Assembly: GCA_022820945.1 (NCBI GenBank)
Contig: JAJEEP010000093.1
Coordinates: 1-64,000 of the forward strand
DNA length: 64,000 bases
Reading direction: 5' to 3'
DNA from: Alphaproteobacteria bacterium
GTDB lineage: Bacteria > Pseudomonadota > Alphaproteobacteria > UBA828
Shown here: piece after piece, positions 25,347-35,769 of the stretch
How the letters are laid out: each line of letters opens with the position of its first letter
Numbering within the stretch: the first letter of the stretch is position 1
Position numbers and translations under genes: made by a program
Notes under the pieces: model-generated
The model's input: the letters and a program-made list of their open reading frames with translations, nothing else
The model's database searches: none
Told to the model about the DNA's origin: nothing

Positions 25347-26696
25347 ATGGCAACCACCGGGGCTGCTGAGCCCCTGAACCTGCTGGAGGGGCTGATCGCC
25401 CGCGCCCGGCGCCTCGGCGCCGACGCCGCCGACGCAGTGCTCCTGAAGAGCAGCGCGCTCGACGCCGGATGCCGCCTGGGCGAGCCCGAGGAGCTCACCC
25501 GGGCGGAGAGCCGTGACCTCGGCTTGCGTGTCTTTGTCGGCGCCCGGCAGGCCAACGTTTCCACCACCGACCTCTCTGAAAGCGCGCTCGCGCCTCTTGC
25601 CGAGCGGGCAATCGCCATGGCGCGCGCGGTCCCGGAGGATCCCTACGCCGGACTCGCCGACCCGGCGCGGCTCGCACGGGACTGGCCCTCCCTTGACCTC
25701 GCCGATGCAGGGGAGCCCGGCCCGGACGACCTGATGGAGCGCGCGCTGGCGGCCGAGGACGCGGCCCGCGCCGTCGCCGGAGTCTCCAACTCCGAAGGCG
25801 CCGGAGCCGGCTGGGGCCGGTCGGAGGCGATGCTCGTGACCAGCGACGGCTTCGCCGGCGGTTACGCGAGCAGTCGGTATTCGGTGAGTGCCGCGGCGTT
25901 GGCCGGCGAAGGCACCGCGATGGAGCGCGACTACTGGTGGTCGTCGGCAGTGCACGAAGCCGACCTGGAGGACCCCGCGGCGGTCGGCCGTCGCGCCGGA
26001 GAGCGCGCGGTGCGCCGCCTCGGCGCTCGCAAGGCGCAATCGGGCCAGGTGCCCGTGCTCTACGATCCTCGTGTCGCCGGCGGGCTGCTCTCCCACCTCG
26101 CAGGCGCGATCTCCGGCCCGTCCATCTCGCGCGGAACGAGCTTTCTGAAGGACGCGCTGGAAACTGCAGTGTTCGCGCCCGGCATCACCGTCGTGGACGA
26201 CCCGCACCGGACGCGGGGGCTGCGCTCGCGCCCGTTCGACGGCGAGGGTGTGGCCACGGAGCGGCGTGCGATCGTCGCCGACGGTGTGCTGCAAACCTGG
26301 CTCCTCGACAGCCGCTCGGCCCGCCAGCTCGGGCTCGCCAGCACTGGCCATGCGACGCGCGGCACCGGCGGCCCCCCCTCGCCCACCTGTTCCAACCTGT
26401 GGCTGGAACCGGGCGTGGACAGCGCCGAGGCGCTCATCGGCGGCGTGGAGAGCGGCCTCTACGTCACCGAGCTGATCGGCATGGGCGTGAACCAGGTAAC
26501 CGGCGATTACAGTCGGGGCGCTGCCGGGTTCTGGATCGAGAAGGGCGAAATCGCCTACCCGGTGAGCGAGGTCACCGTCGCCGGCAGTCTCAAGGAGATG
26601 TTCCGCCAGCTTACCCCGGCCAGCGATCTCGTGTTTCGCTATGGGGTCGACAGCCCCACCGTGCGCATCGACGGCATGACGGTCGCCGGGCGCTGA
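25347..26696 (+). CDS. pmbA: TldE/PmbA family metallopeptidase subunit
   Basis: Protein of 449 residues of the TldD/TldE family. It ends with the PmbA signature GDYSRGAAGFWIEKGEI and VSEVTVAGSLKEMF. A zinc HExxxH motif, found in TldD, is not present, which fits the TldE partner. TldD-TldE is a cytoplasmic protease that trims modified peptides and antitoxins. tldD is not in the window. PmbA ahead of lipid A genes is a common alphaproteobacterial arrangement. Confidence 0.9.
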   Translation: MATTGAAEPLNLLEGLIARARRLGADAADAVLLKSSALDAGCRLGEPEELTRAESRDLGLRVFVGARQANVSTTDLSESALAPLAERAIAMARAVPEDPYAGLADPARLARDWPSLDLADAGEPGPDDLMERALAAEDAARAVAGVSNSEGAGAGWGRSEAMLVTSDGFAGGYASSRYSVSAAALAGEGTAMERDYWWSSAVHEADLEDPAAVGRRAGERAVRRLGARKAQSGQVPVLYDPRVAGGLLSHLAGAISGPSISRGTSFLKDALETAVFAPGITVVDDPHRTRGLRSRPFDGEGVATERRAIVADGVLQTWLLDSRSARQLGLASTGHATRGTGGPPSPTCSNLWLEPGVDSAEALIGGVESGLYVTELIGMGVNQVTGDYSRGAAGFWIEKGEIAYPVSEVTVAGSLKEMFRQLTPASDLVFRYGVDSPTVRIDGMTVAGR

Positions 26697-26718
26697 GCTC
26701 CGCCGGCGCTTTTTCGCC

Positions 26719-26727
26719 TGGTATGCT
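26719..26727 (+). promoter_or_regulatory. Candidate extended -10 promoter for the lipid A operon
   Basis: TGGTATGCT matches the extended -10 pattern TGnTATAAT, 81 bases before the msbA start. No convincing -35 hexamer is at the right distance, which is usual for extended -10 promoters. Confidence 0.35.
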
Positions 26728-26775
26728 ACGGTTGGAGCCCATGCACCGGCCGTGCTATGGGGTTGATTTCAAGCG

Positions 26776-26795
26776 TTTAGGCGCTGGCGCCTGAA
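26776..26795. promoter_or_regulatory. 20-bp dyad before msbA
   Basis: Arms TTTAGGCGC and GCGCCTGAA flank a 2-base centre. Eight of nine pairs match and the ninth is T-G, which would pair in RNA. It ends 13 bases before the GTG start of msbA, so it could be an operator or an mRNA hairpin covering the start region. Confidence 0.35.
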
Positions 26796-26808
26796 CCGGG
26801 CGAAAGCC

Positions 26809-28587
26809 GTGGAGCGATCCGACCCACCCCCTCGACCAGGCTCGACGAGGCACCTCTTGGTCCGCCTCGTGCGCGACCACGTGCGCCCCTACGTGGGCCG
26901 GTTGGCGCTCGCCGTGCTCTGCATGGCCTTCGCCGCCGGCTCCACGGCGGCGCTCGCTTATCTCATGGAGCCCGTTCTGGACCAGATCTTTCTGGAGAAG
27001 GACCGCACGCTGCTGATCGTGGTGCCCGTCGCGGTGATCGGGATCACGCTGATCCGGGGTGCCGCCACTTACGGGCAGGCGGTGCTAATGGCCTTCGTCG
27101 GGCAGCGCGTCATCGCCGATCTGCAGAGCCGGGTCTTCGCTCACATCCTTCGATTCGACCTCGCCTTCTTCCAGGACACGGCATCCGGCCGGTTGGTTTC
27201 TCGGCTCACCAACGACGTCAACATGATGCGCAACGCCGTCTCGAACGCGCTCACCGGTATGGTCAAGGATTCGCTGACCCTCCTGTTCCTGATCGGCGTG
27301 ATGTTCGAGAAGGACTGGAAGCTTGCGCTGATCGCCTGTGTGGTCTTCCCCATCGCGATCTACCCGATCTCGAAGATCGGCCGGCGCATGCGCAAGGTCT
27401 CGACCTCGGCGCTCAACGAACTCGGCCTCTTCACCGCGCGGCTCAACGAGACATTTCAGGGCGCGCGCCACGTCAAGGCGTACAACCGCGAGCGCTTCGA
27501 ATCCGCGCGCACCGACCTCCTGATCGAGAGTGTCTTCCGCCTGATCTTCAAGCAGCAGCGCGTGCGGGCCGCCGCGACACCGATCATGGAAACACTCGGC
27601 GGTCTGTTCATCGCGCTGCTGATCCTCTATGGCGGCTGGCAAGTGATCGGGGGCGCGCTCACGCCCGGCGCATTCTTCGCCTTCGTCACCGCCATGCTGC
27701 TCGCCTATCGGCCGCTCAAGGCGCTCGCCAACCTCAACACCAGCCTGCAGGAAGGCCTCGCCGCCAGCCAGCGCGTGTTCGACCTGCTGGACACCGAGCC
27801 CCGCATCGCCGAAGCCCCGGATGCGCGCCCTCTCAAGGTCACGGGAGGCGCCATCGCGCTGGAGAGTGTGAGCTTCTCCTACCCGAACGGCACGCGGGCC
27901 CTCCACGATGTGCGCCTCGATATCCCGGCAGGAGAGACGGTCGCGCTCGTCGGCCCTTCTGGCGCAGGGAAGTCCACGGTGCTGAACCTGATCCCTCGGT
28001 TCTACGACGTGGACGAGGGAACGGTCAGCATCGACGGAACCGACGTCCGCGCGGCGACGATCGAGAGCGTGCGCGACGCGGTGGCGCTGGTGAGCCAGGA
28101 GGCGGTTCTGTTCGATGACAGCGTCCGCGCCAACATCGCCTACGGGCGCATCGACGCCAGCGACGATGACATCGTGGCGGCTGCGCAAACGGCAGGTGCC
28201 GATCGCTTCATCCGGGAACTGCCCGATGGCTACGACACGATCATCGGCGAGCATGGGGTCAAGCTCTCCGGCGGGCAGCGGCAGCGGCTCTCCATTGCCC
28301 GCGCCATGCTCAAGGATGCGCCCATCCTGCTGCTCGACGAGGCAACAAGCGCGCTCGACGCCGAATCCGAGCGGCAGGTGCAGGAGGCGTTGCGCAGCCT
28401 GATGCGAGGCCGCACGACCCTGGTCATTGCCCACCGTCTCTCCACGGTCCAAGAGGCTGACCGGATTTACGTCCTGGAGCGCGGTAGGCTCGCGGAAACG
28501 GGTACGCATCGCTCGCTGCTGGCAGCGAGCGGGGTCTATGCGCGGCTTCATGCCGTGCAGTTCGCCGCGGGCATGGCCGCCGAGTAG
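26809..28587 (+). CDS. msbA: MsbA-like ABC transporter (lipid A exporter)
   Basis: Half-transporter of 592 residues. Six membrane helices span residues about 30-310, followed by the ATPase domain: Walker A GPSGAGKST (382-390), signature LSGGQRQRLS, Walker B ILLLDEATSALD and the H-loop in IAHRLST. It flips lipid A core across the inner membrane. The role is supported by the four lipid A genes that follow with spacing of a few bases. The start is GTG at 26809; no ATG fits without losing the first helix. Confidence 0.88.
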   Translation: MERSDPPPRPGSTRHLLVRLVRDHVRPYVGRLALAVLCMAFAAGSTAALAYLMEPVLDQIFLEKDRTLLIVVPVAVIGITLIRGAATYGQAVLMAFVGQRVIADLQSRVFAHILRFDLAFFQDTASGRLVSRLTNDVNMMRNAVSNALTGMVKDSLTLLFLIGVMFEKDWKLALIACVVFPIAIYPISKIGRRMRKVSTSALNELGLFTARLNETFQGARHVKAYNRERFESARTDLLIESVFRLIFKQQRVRAAATPIMETLGGLFIALLILYGGWQVIGGALTPGAFFAFVTAMLLAYRPLKALANLNTSLQEGLAASQRVFDLLDTEPRIAEAPDARPLKVTGGAIALESVSFSYPNGTRALHDVRLDIPAGETVALVGPSGAGKSTVLNLIPRFYDVDEGTVSIDGTDVRAATIESVRDAVALVSQEAVLFDDSVRANIAYGRIDASDDDIVAAAQTAGADRFIRELPDGYDTIIGEHGVKLSGGQRQRLSIARAMLKDAPILLLDEATSALDAESERQVQEALRSLMRGRTTLVIAHRLSTVQEADRIYVLERGRLAETGTHRSLLAASGVYARLHAVQFAAGMAAE

Positions 28588-28589
28588 GC

Positions 28590-29342
28590 ATGGCTCTCGG
28601 CAAGCGCGTCACGCGCAGCCGGCTCGGGCGCGCCGTGCTCGTCTGGCTCTACGCGCGCTTTGCGAGCTTCGTCTTCGCCACGACCCGCTGGCGGATTCAC
28701 GGCCGCGAGGACGCCGAGGCGCTAATGGGCGCGGGCCAACCCTTCATCTGCGCTTTTTGGCACGGCCGGCTGATGCTGGGACCGCATGGCTGGCCCAGGG
28801 GTACGCCGATCCACGTCATGATCTCCCGCCACCGCGACGGCGAGAATATCGCGCGGGCGACGCGGCACCTGGGCGTGGTGCCGGTCCGCGGCTCGCGCAC
28901 GCGCGGTGGCGTGGCGGCCGGCCGCGCTGCGCTCCGCGTGCTGAAAGGGGGTGGCTATGTTGCCATCAGCCCGGACGGGCCGCGCGGCCCCCGGATGCGC
29001 GTGCAACCCGGGATTATTACGTTGGCGCGTCTTTCCGGTGTGCCGATCGTGCCATACACCTATGCAGTCTCGCGGCGCGCGGCGGCGAACAGCTGGGATC
29101 GCTTCTTGATCGCGCTGCCCTTCGGCCGCGGCGTCTATCTGTGGGGGCCGCCGCTCCATGTCGCTGCGGATGCCGACGAGATCGCGAGGGAGCGCGCGCG
29201 CTTGACCCTGGAGGAGCGGCTCAATGCTCTGACTGCCGAAGCCGACCGCATGGTGGGCGCGGAGCCGATCGAGCCGGCCGGGGACGCCGCACAAGCGGGC
29301 CAAAGCCGCACCGGCGCTGCGACGGGTTCTGCGCGTCCATGA
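28590..29342 (+). CDS. DUF374 lysophospholipid acyltransferase family protein
   Basis: Protein of 250 residues with a DUF374 acyltransferase-like domain. FWHGRLML gives the catalytic histidine region, followed by SRHRDGENIARA, VPVRGSRTRGG and ISPDGPRGPRM. It begins 2 bases after the msbA stop, between msbA and waaA. Family members are placed in outer-membrane lipid synthesis by context; the acyl acceptor is not known. The last 25 residues are low complexity. Confidence 0.85.
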   Translation: MALGKRVTRSRLGRAVLVWLYARFASFVFATTRWRIHGREDAEALMGAGQPFICAFWHGRLMLGPHGWPRGTPIHVMISRHRDGENIARATRHLGVVPVRGSRTRGGVAAGRAALRVLKGGGYVAISPDGPRGPRMRVQPGIITLARLSGVPIVPYTYAVSRRAAANSWDRFLIALPFGRGVYLWGPPLHVAADADEIARERARLTLEERLNALTAEADRMVGAEPIEPAGDAAQAGQSRTGAATGSARP

Positions 29343-30652
29343 TCGAAGCCCTGATCACGCCGCGTAGCTACCGCTGCGCTAGTTTGTTGGCCACGCCGGT
29401 GGTCAATGCCTGGCTCGCCCACCGCCGCCGTCGGGGCAAAGAGGACGAGGCGCGCTTCGGCGAGAGGTTGGGGCGGCCCGGTCTGCCCCGGCCCGAGGGG
29501 CGGCTGCTCTGGATGCATGCAGTGAGCGTTGGCGAGAGCCTGTCCCTGCTGCCTCTAGTCGAGCGTGTGCGCGACGCGTTCCCTGACGTTCATGTGCTGA
29601 TCACCTCCGGCACCGTCACGTCCGCGCAGCTGCTGCGCGAGAGACTTCCGGCCGGCGTTCTCCATCAATTTGCCCCGGTGGACCGGCCTAGTGCGGTGCG
29701 ACGATTTGCCGGGCACTGGCGACCGGATCTTGCGGTCTGGGTAGAATCGGAGCTTTGGCCCAACCTCGTCCTGGAGACCGCCGGCCGCGGCATCCCCTTG
29801 CTGTTGGTCAACGCGCGCATGTCCGCCCGTTCCGGCGAACGTTGGCGACGAGCGCCGCACTTGTGCCAGCCCCTGCTCGCAGCCTTCACCGGCGTCTTGG
29901 CGCAGACTGAGGCGGACGCGGCGCGCTTTCGCGCGCTCGGTGCGCGAAACGTCGCGGTTCGCGGCAACCTCAAGAACGACGCGCGACCCCTGCCGGCGGA
30001 TGACCATGCCGTTGAAGACCTCAGACGGGCCATCGGCGGCCGGCCTCGCTGGATCGCGGCCAGCACCCACGAGGGCGAGGAGGCGGCCGTTGCCGAGGCG
30101 GCTCGCGCCTTAAGTCAAGTCTTTCCCAATCTGCTTACGATCCTCGCGCCGCGTCACCCGGAGCGGGGCGCGGCCGTGACCGAGATGCTGGAGCGCCGAG
30201 GCCTCGTCACAGCCAGGCGCTCGGCGAACAGTGCGATCGCGTCGGCGACCGCCGTCTATCTCATCGATACGCTGGGTGAGCTCGGCTTGGTCTATCGCCT
30301 CGCCGACATCGCCTTCGTCGGCGGCTCGCTTGCGCCCCATGGCGGGCACAACCCGCTGGAGCCGGCGCGGCTCGACTGCGCGCTCATTGCGGGCCCGCAC
30401 ACGGAGAATTTTGCGGAGGCGTACGCCGCGCTGGAGCACGCCGGTGCGCTCAACCGGGTGAACGACGCGGATGCTCTCGCCGGCGCCGTGCGCGCCTTGC
30501 TGGAAGACGAGCGCGCGCAGTCCACCTACTCGACCACCGCGCGCGAGGCCGCGGCGGCGCTCGGCGGTGCGGCCGAGGCAGCGCTCGGCCTGATCCGCGA
30601 CCACCTTGAACCCAGCGGCGACGATGCGCGCGCCCGCGTTCTGGGCGGCTGA
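29339..30652 (+). CDS. waaA: 3-deoxy-D-manno-octulosonic acid (Kdo) transferase
   Basis: Glycosyltransferase of 437 residues adding Kdo to lipid A precursor at the inner membrane. Characteristic blocks are WMHAVSVGE near the N-terminus, ESELWPNLV, RGNLKND, and the strongly diagnostic GGSLAPHGGHNPLEPA near the C-terminus. ATG at 29339 overlaps the upstream stop by 4 bases (ATGA). The open frame extends much further upstream, but only as mirror sequence of msbA and the DUF374 gene. Confidence 0.93.
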   Translation: MIEALITPRSYRCASLLATPVVNAWLAHRRRRGKEDEARFGERLGRPGLPRPEGRLLWMHAVSVGESLSLLPLVERVRDAFPDVHVLITSGTVTSAQLLRERLPAGVLHQFAPVDRPSAVRRFAGHWRPDLAVWVESELWPNLVLETAGRGIPLLLVNARMSARSGERWRRAPHLCQPLLAAFTGVLAQTEADAARFRALGARNVAVRGNLKNDARPLPADDHAVEDLRRAIGGRPRWIAASTHEGEEAAVAEAARALSQVFPNLLTILAPRHPERGAAVTEMLERRGLVTARRSANSAIASATAVYLIDTLGELGLVYRLADIAFVGGSLAPHGGHNPLEPARLDCALIAGPHTENFAEAYAALEHAGALNRVNDADALAGAVRALLEDERAQSTYSTTAREAAAALGGAAEAALGLIRDHLEPSGDDARARVLGG

Positions 30653-31616
30653 GCGCGGCGGTGTCGCCGCCGCCGCGCTGACGCCCTTCTCCTGGCTCTA
30701 CCGCCTCGGCGCAAGGAGCCACGCCGCTCTGGCTCGACCGTCGAGAGTCGAGCGTCCGGTAATTTGCGTCGGTAATTTCACCGTGGGTGGTGCAGGCAAG
30801 ACCCCCACCGTTCTCGCCCTCGCCGCGCTGTTGGCGGAGGAGGGTATCCGCCCGCATATCCTCACGCGCGGCTATGGCGGTAGCCAGCGGGGCCCGCTCA
30901 GGGTCGATCCAGCCCAGCACGGCGCTGATGCGGTCGGCGACGAGGCGTTGTTGCTGGCGCGGGCGGCGCCGACCTGGCTTTGCCGCGACCGGCCGGCGGG
31001 AGCCGCCGCCGCGGTGTCCGCAGGCGCGGACTTGCTGCTTATGGACGACGGCATGCAGACGCCGGGCTTGGCGAAGGACTGTTGCATCGCGGTCGTGGAT
31101 GGCGGCGCTGGCTTCGGCAATGGCCGCCTGTTACCCGCCGGGCCGTTGCGCGAGCCGCTCGCCAGCGGGCTTGGCCGCGCGCATGCGTTGGTTCTGATCG
31201 GCGTCGATCGAGAGGGCGCACTCGCGACTCTTGGGTCGCACGACCTGCCGGTGATCGAGGCTTCGCTGGTGCCCGGCAACGAGGTTAGGGCGCTCCGCGA
31301 ACGGCCGGTCGTTGCCTTCGCCGGGATCGGGCGGCCGGAGAAGTTTTTCGAGACGCTGGTAGAAAGCGGCTGCAACGTGATCGCGCGCCATGCTTTCCCG
31401 GATCACCACCGCTACAAGCCGGGAGAGATCGCGGCTATCGTCGATTACGCGAATGAGCGGGACGCCGTGACGGTGACGACCGAGAAAGACCATGTGCGGC
31501 TGCCGCCGGACGCGAAAGCGATGGTTCGCACCCTGCCCGTGACTCTGACTTGGCGTAGTCCATCGGAGCCGCGCGAACTGCTAGCGCCGCTCGTGGAGCG
31601 CTGCCGCAGTGGCTAA
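30624..31616 (+). CDS. lpxK: Tetraacyldisaccharide 4'-kinase
   Basis: Lipid A kinase of 330 residues. The Walker A region is VGNFTVGGAGKTPT at about residue 50, followed by TRGYGG and DDGMQ, both typical of LpxK. It phosphorylates the 4' position of the disaccharide at the inner membrane. ATG at 30624 lies 29 bases inside the end of waaA, giving the usual MRAPAFW start. The C-terminal FPDHHRY and TTEKDHVRL blocks are present. Confidence 0.93.
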   Translation: MRAPAFWAAERGGVAAAALTPFSWLYRLGARSHAALARPSRVERPVICVGNFTVGGAGKTPTVLALAALLAEEGIRPHILTRGYGGSQRGPLRVDPAQHGADAVGDEALLLARAAPTWLCRDRPAGAAAAVSAGADLLLMDDGMQTPGLAKDCCIAVVDGGAGFGNGRLLPAGPLREPLASGLGRAHALVLIGVDREGALATLGSHDLPVIEASLVPGNEVRALRERPVVAFAGIGRPEKFFETLVESGCNVIARHAFPDHHRYKPGEIAAIVDYANERDAVTVTTEKDHVRLPPDAKAMVRTLPVTLTWRSPSEPRELLAPLVERCRSG

Positions 31617-32499
31617 GAGAGGGCCGGCACGCGCCGCAAGGCACATGGGTGAGGCCGCCGCCGCCCATCTCCTTTTCGGGCTGCTCGGCGCGCTGCCTGT
31701 GGGGTGGGCGTCGGCCCTGGGAGCCGTTCTGGGCGGTTCCATCGGACCCATGCTCCCGGTCCACAAGCAGGGCCTGAACAATCTCACCCGGGCACTGCCT
31801 GAACTTTCGCCGGCCGATATCCAGCACTGTGCCCGCCGCATGTGGCGTCATCTCGGCCGTGTCGCTGCGGAATACCCGCATCTCCACCGCTTTTCCGTCG
31901 ATGCGCCCGGCGGGCGGGTCGAACTCGTCGGTCGCGTCCACCTGGACGAGGCCAAGCGCTCCGATTCCGGTGGGATCTTCTTTTCGGGCCACATCGGCAA
32001 CTGGGAGATCGCCGCGCTCACGCTGGAGCAAGGTGGAATCCCGGCAACCGTCGTCTACAGGGCGGCAAACAACCCGATCGTCGACCGCATGATCTCGCGG
32101 ATCAGGGGTGCGGTCATGCAGCACCTCGTGCCCAAGGGCCACGATGGCACGCGGGAACTGGTACGCACGCTGGGCGCTGGCAAGCATGTTGCTCTCCTGG
32201 TGGATCAGAAGCTTAACACCGGCATCCCGGTCCCCTTCTTCGGCCGCGATGCCATGACCGCGCCTGCCGTGGCGACGTTTGCGCTGCGCTACGACTGCCC
32301 GGTGTGGCCGATCAGGGTGGAACGGCTTGACGGTGCGACCTTCCGGGTCACCGCGTATCCCAAGCTCGCCATGCCTGAGGAGGGGACGCGGGAGGAACGC
32401 ATCCGCGCGATCACGATCGCCATCAATCAGGTTCTTGAAGACTGGATCCGCGAACGGCCCGAGCAGTGGCTGTGGCTGCACCGGCGCTGGCCAGATTGA
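31609..32499 (+). CDS. lpxL: Lipid A biosynthesis acyltransferase (LpxL/HtrB family)
   Basis: Acyltransferase of 296 residues that adds a secondary acyl chain to Kdo-lipid A. The catalytic HxxxxE is in SGHIGNWE; VDQKLNTGIPVPFFG and WLWLHRRW are the other family blocks. An N-terminal hydrophobic segment anchors it in the inner membrane. The start is GTG at 31609, overlapping the lpxK stop by 8 bases. It closes the five-gene lipid A unit; a new promoter follows for rplU. Confidence 0.9.
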   Translation: MAKRGPARAARHMGEAAAAHLLFGLLGALPVGWASALGAVLGGSIGPMLPVHKQGLNNLTRALPELSPADIQHCARRMWRHLGRVAAEYPHLHRFSVDAPGGRVELVGRVHLDEAKRSDSGGIFFSGHIGNWEIAALTLEQGGIPATVVYRAANNPIVDRMISRIRGAVMQHLVPKGHDGTRELVRTLGAGKHVALLVDQKLNTGIPVPFFGRDAMTAPAVATFALRYDCPVWPIRVERLDGATFRVTAYPKLAMPEEGTREERIRAITIAINQVLEDWIRERPEQWLWLHRRWPD

Positions 32500-32521
32500 G
32501 GAACGCCGCCACCACCGCCGA

Positions 32522-32549
32522 TTGACACCGGGGACGCCCGGCCTATAGT
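32522..32549 (+). promoter_or_regulatory. Strong sigma-70 promoter for rplU-rpmA-obgE
   Basis: TTGACA (32522-32527, perfect -35) and TATAGT (32544-32549, five of six) with 16 bases between. It lies 49 bases before the rplU start and 22 bases after the lpxL stop. This is the clearest promoter in the window and separates the lipid A unit from the ribosomal unit. Confidence 0.75.
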
Positions 32550-32597
32550 GCGCCCGCTGCGGGGAGCGCCCCGCTCCCCCCAACACGGATGGTTGTC

Positions 32598-33317
32598 ATG
32601 TTCGCTGTGGTTCGCTCTGGCGGGAAGCAATACCGCGTCGCGCCGGAGGACGTTATCCGGGTGGAACGGCTCAAGGCCGAGGCCGGCGCGACGATCGAGC
32701 TCGGCGAGGTTCTGGCGATGAGCGACGGCGAGACGGTCTCGCTCGGCCAGCCGCTGGTCGAGGGCGCGCGGGTGGCGGCCACGGTCGTCGAGCACACGCG
32801 CGGCGAGAAGATCATCGTCTTCCGCAAGAAACGGCGGAAGAACCATCGCCGCAAGCGCGGGCACCGACAGGAGCTGACCGTTCTCCGCATCGACGAAATT
32901 CTGGCGGCGGGCCAGAAGCGGCGCGTGCGCCGGAAGAAGAAGGCCGCGCCGGCGGAAGGCGAAGAGGCAACCGGGGCAAAGACCAAGAGGTCGACGAAGG
33001 CGAAGGCCGCTGCCAAGCCGAGGCCCCGGAAGAAGCCGGCCGCCAAGGCAGAGCCGGCCGAGGAGTCCGCACCCCCGCCTGCCGAAGCGGCGACCCCGGA
33101 GCCGGCCGAGCCGCCGGTCGAGGAAGCCGCTACGCCGCCAGCAGACGATGCGGCCGATGCGGCAGCCGAGGCGCCAGCTGGCGAGGCGGCTGAGCCCCAG
33201 GCAGAAGAAATGACCGATACGCCGGCCGATGAGTCCCAGGTAGACGAGACGGCCGACACGACGGCCGAAGAGACCGCAGAGGCTTCCGAGGACGAACCGG
33301 CGGAGGAGAAAAGCTGA
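32598..33317 (+). CDS. rplU: 50S ribosomal protein L21 with long charged C-terminal tail
   Basis: The first 103 residues are normal L21: [13 protein letters not shown] at the start, then [21 protein letters not shown] and the RIDEI end. Ordinary L21 stops there; this one continues for about 135 residues. The extension has a Lys/Arg/Ala part to about residue 155 and then an Ala/Glu/Pro/Asp part ending EDEPAEEKS. It should be disordered. The frame is intact and the stop overlaps the rpmA start (TGATG), so the tail is translated. ATG at 32598 fits the family start; an ATG at 32589 would add three residues. Confidence 0.93.
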   Translation: MFAVVRSGGKQYRVAPEDVIRVERLKAEAGATIELGEVLAMSDGETVSLGQPLVEGARVAATVVEHTRGEKIIVFRKKRRKNHRRKRGHRQELTVLRIDEILAAGQKRRVRRKKKAAPAEGEEATGAKTKRSTKAKAAAKPRPRKKPAAKAEPAEESAPPPAEAATPEPAEPPVEEAATPPADDAADAAAEAPAGEAAEPQAEEMTDTPADESQVDETADTTAEETAEASEDEPAEEKS

Positions 33318-33574
33318 TGGCGCACAAGAAGGCAGGCGGCAGTTCGCGCAACGGCCGGGACACGGCGGGCCGACGCCTCGGCATCAAGAAGTTCGGCGGC
33401 GAGGCCGTGATTCCCGGCAACATCATCGCGCGCCAGCGGGGCACCAAGTGGCACCCCGGTGAGAACGTCGGGATCGGGCGCGATCACACGCTCTTCGCGC
33501 TGACCGACGGCCATGTGCGGTTCGCCCGGCGCAGCGGCGGAAAGACGGTCGTCTCGGTCGAGCCGAGCGCGTAA
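33317..33574 (+). CDS. rpmA: 50S ribosomal protein L27
   Basis: L27 of 85 residues: it begins [15 protein letters not shown] with the usual N-terminal glycine/serine-rich arm reaching the peptidyl-transferase centre. [22 protein letters not shown] follows as expected. It overlaps the rplU stop by one base and precedes obgE, the normal order. Confidence 0.97.
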   Translation: MAHKKAGGSSRNGRDTAGRRLGIKKFGGEAVIPGNIIARQRGTKWHPGENVGIGRDHTLFALTDGHVRFARRSGGKTVVSVEPSA

Positions 33575-34638
<1,064 letters not shown>

Positions 34639-34639
<1 letters not shown>

Positions 34640-35769
34640 TGCAACCCTCGCTCGCTAACGCGTCACGCGCCGTGGTCAAGATCGGCTCGGCGCTGCTCGC
34701 CGACCCGGAGACCGGCGCCCTCAACGAGGCCTGGCTCGATGGCCTCGCGCGGGACGTGGCCCAGCTTCGCGAACGCGGCAAGGACGTGCTGATCGTCTCG
34801 TCGGGCGCGATCGCCATCGGGCGCCGTCACCTCGGTCTCGCGCAAGGCGCGTTGAAGCTGGAGGAGATGCAGGCAGCGGCGGCCTGCGGGCAGATCAGGC
34901 TGGCGCACGCGTATCAGTCGGCGCTCGCCCGCCACGGCATCGGCGTCGCGCAAATCCTCCTGACTCACGAGGACACCGAGGCGCGCCGGCGCTACCTGAA
35001 CGCGCGCAGCACCATCAACACGCTGCTCTCGCTCGGCACCGTGCCGGTGATCAACGAGAACGACACCGTCGCCACCAACGAGATCCGCTTCGGCGACAAC
35101 GACCGGCTCGCGGCGCGGGTCGCGGTGATGATGAGCGCCGATCTGCTGGTCCTGCTCTCGGATGTCGACGGCCTCTACGAGAGCGACCCGCGCCACGACG
35201 CGGAGGCGCGCTGGATCCCCAGGGTCGAGCGCATCACGCCCCAGGTCGAGGCGATGGCGGGCGACATCGGAACGCCGAGCGCCGCCGGCGGCATGGTGAC
35301 CAAGATCGCCGCGGCCAAGCACGCGATGGCGGCGGGCTGCCATATGGCGATCGCGAAGGGTGGGGTGGACCGCCCGCTCACGGCGCTGGAAGACGGGGCG
35401 CGCTCGACCTGGTTCGTCTCCACCGCGACGCCGCGCGCGGCCCGCAAGAGCTGGATTGCGAGCGCGCTCGAGCCGCGCGGCGCCCTCGTGATCGACGACG
35501 GCGCCTGGCGTGCGCTGCTCAAGGGTCGGAGCCTGCTGCCCGCCGGCGTGAAGGCGGTGGAAGGCACCTTCGAGCGCGGCGACGCGGTGGCGGTCAGGGT
35601 CGAGCAGGGGCGCGAGTCCGGCCGCGGCCTGGTGGCCTATTCCGCCGCCGACGCGCGCCGTATCGTCGGCCACAAATCCCGTGAAATAGAACGGATCCTC
35701 GGCTACCGTGGCCGCGCCGAGATGATCCACCGCGACGATCTCGTGCTCGACGAGGAGCAAGGACCGTGA
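34639..35769 (+). CDS. proB: Glutamate 5-kinase
   Basis: Enzyme of 376 residues for the first step of proline synthesis. The amino-acid kinase domain ([41 protein letters not shown]) covers residues 1-260 and a C-terminal PUA domain covers about 280-370 ([24 protein letters not shown]). It is translationally coupled to obgE and to proA. Confidence 0.96.

Noticed and set aside
27085-28551. 488-codon minus-strand frame opposite msbA
   Set aside because: Mirror frame with low-complexity composition; msbA motifs are intact on the plus strand.
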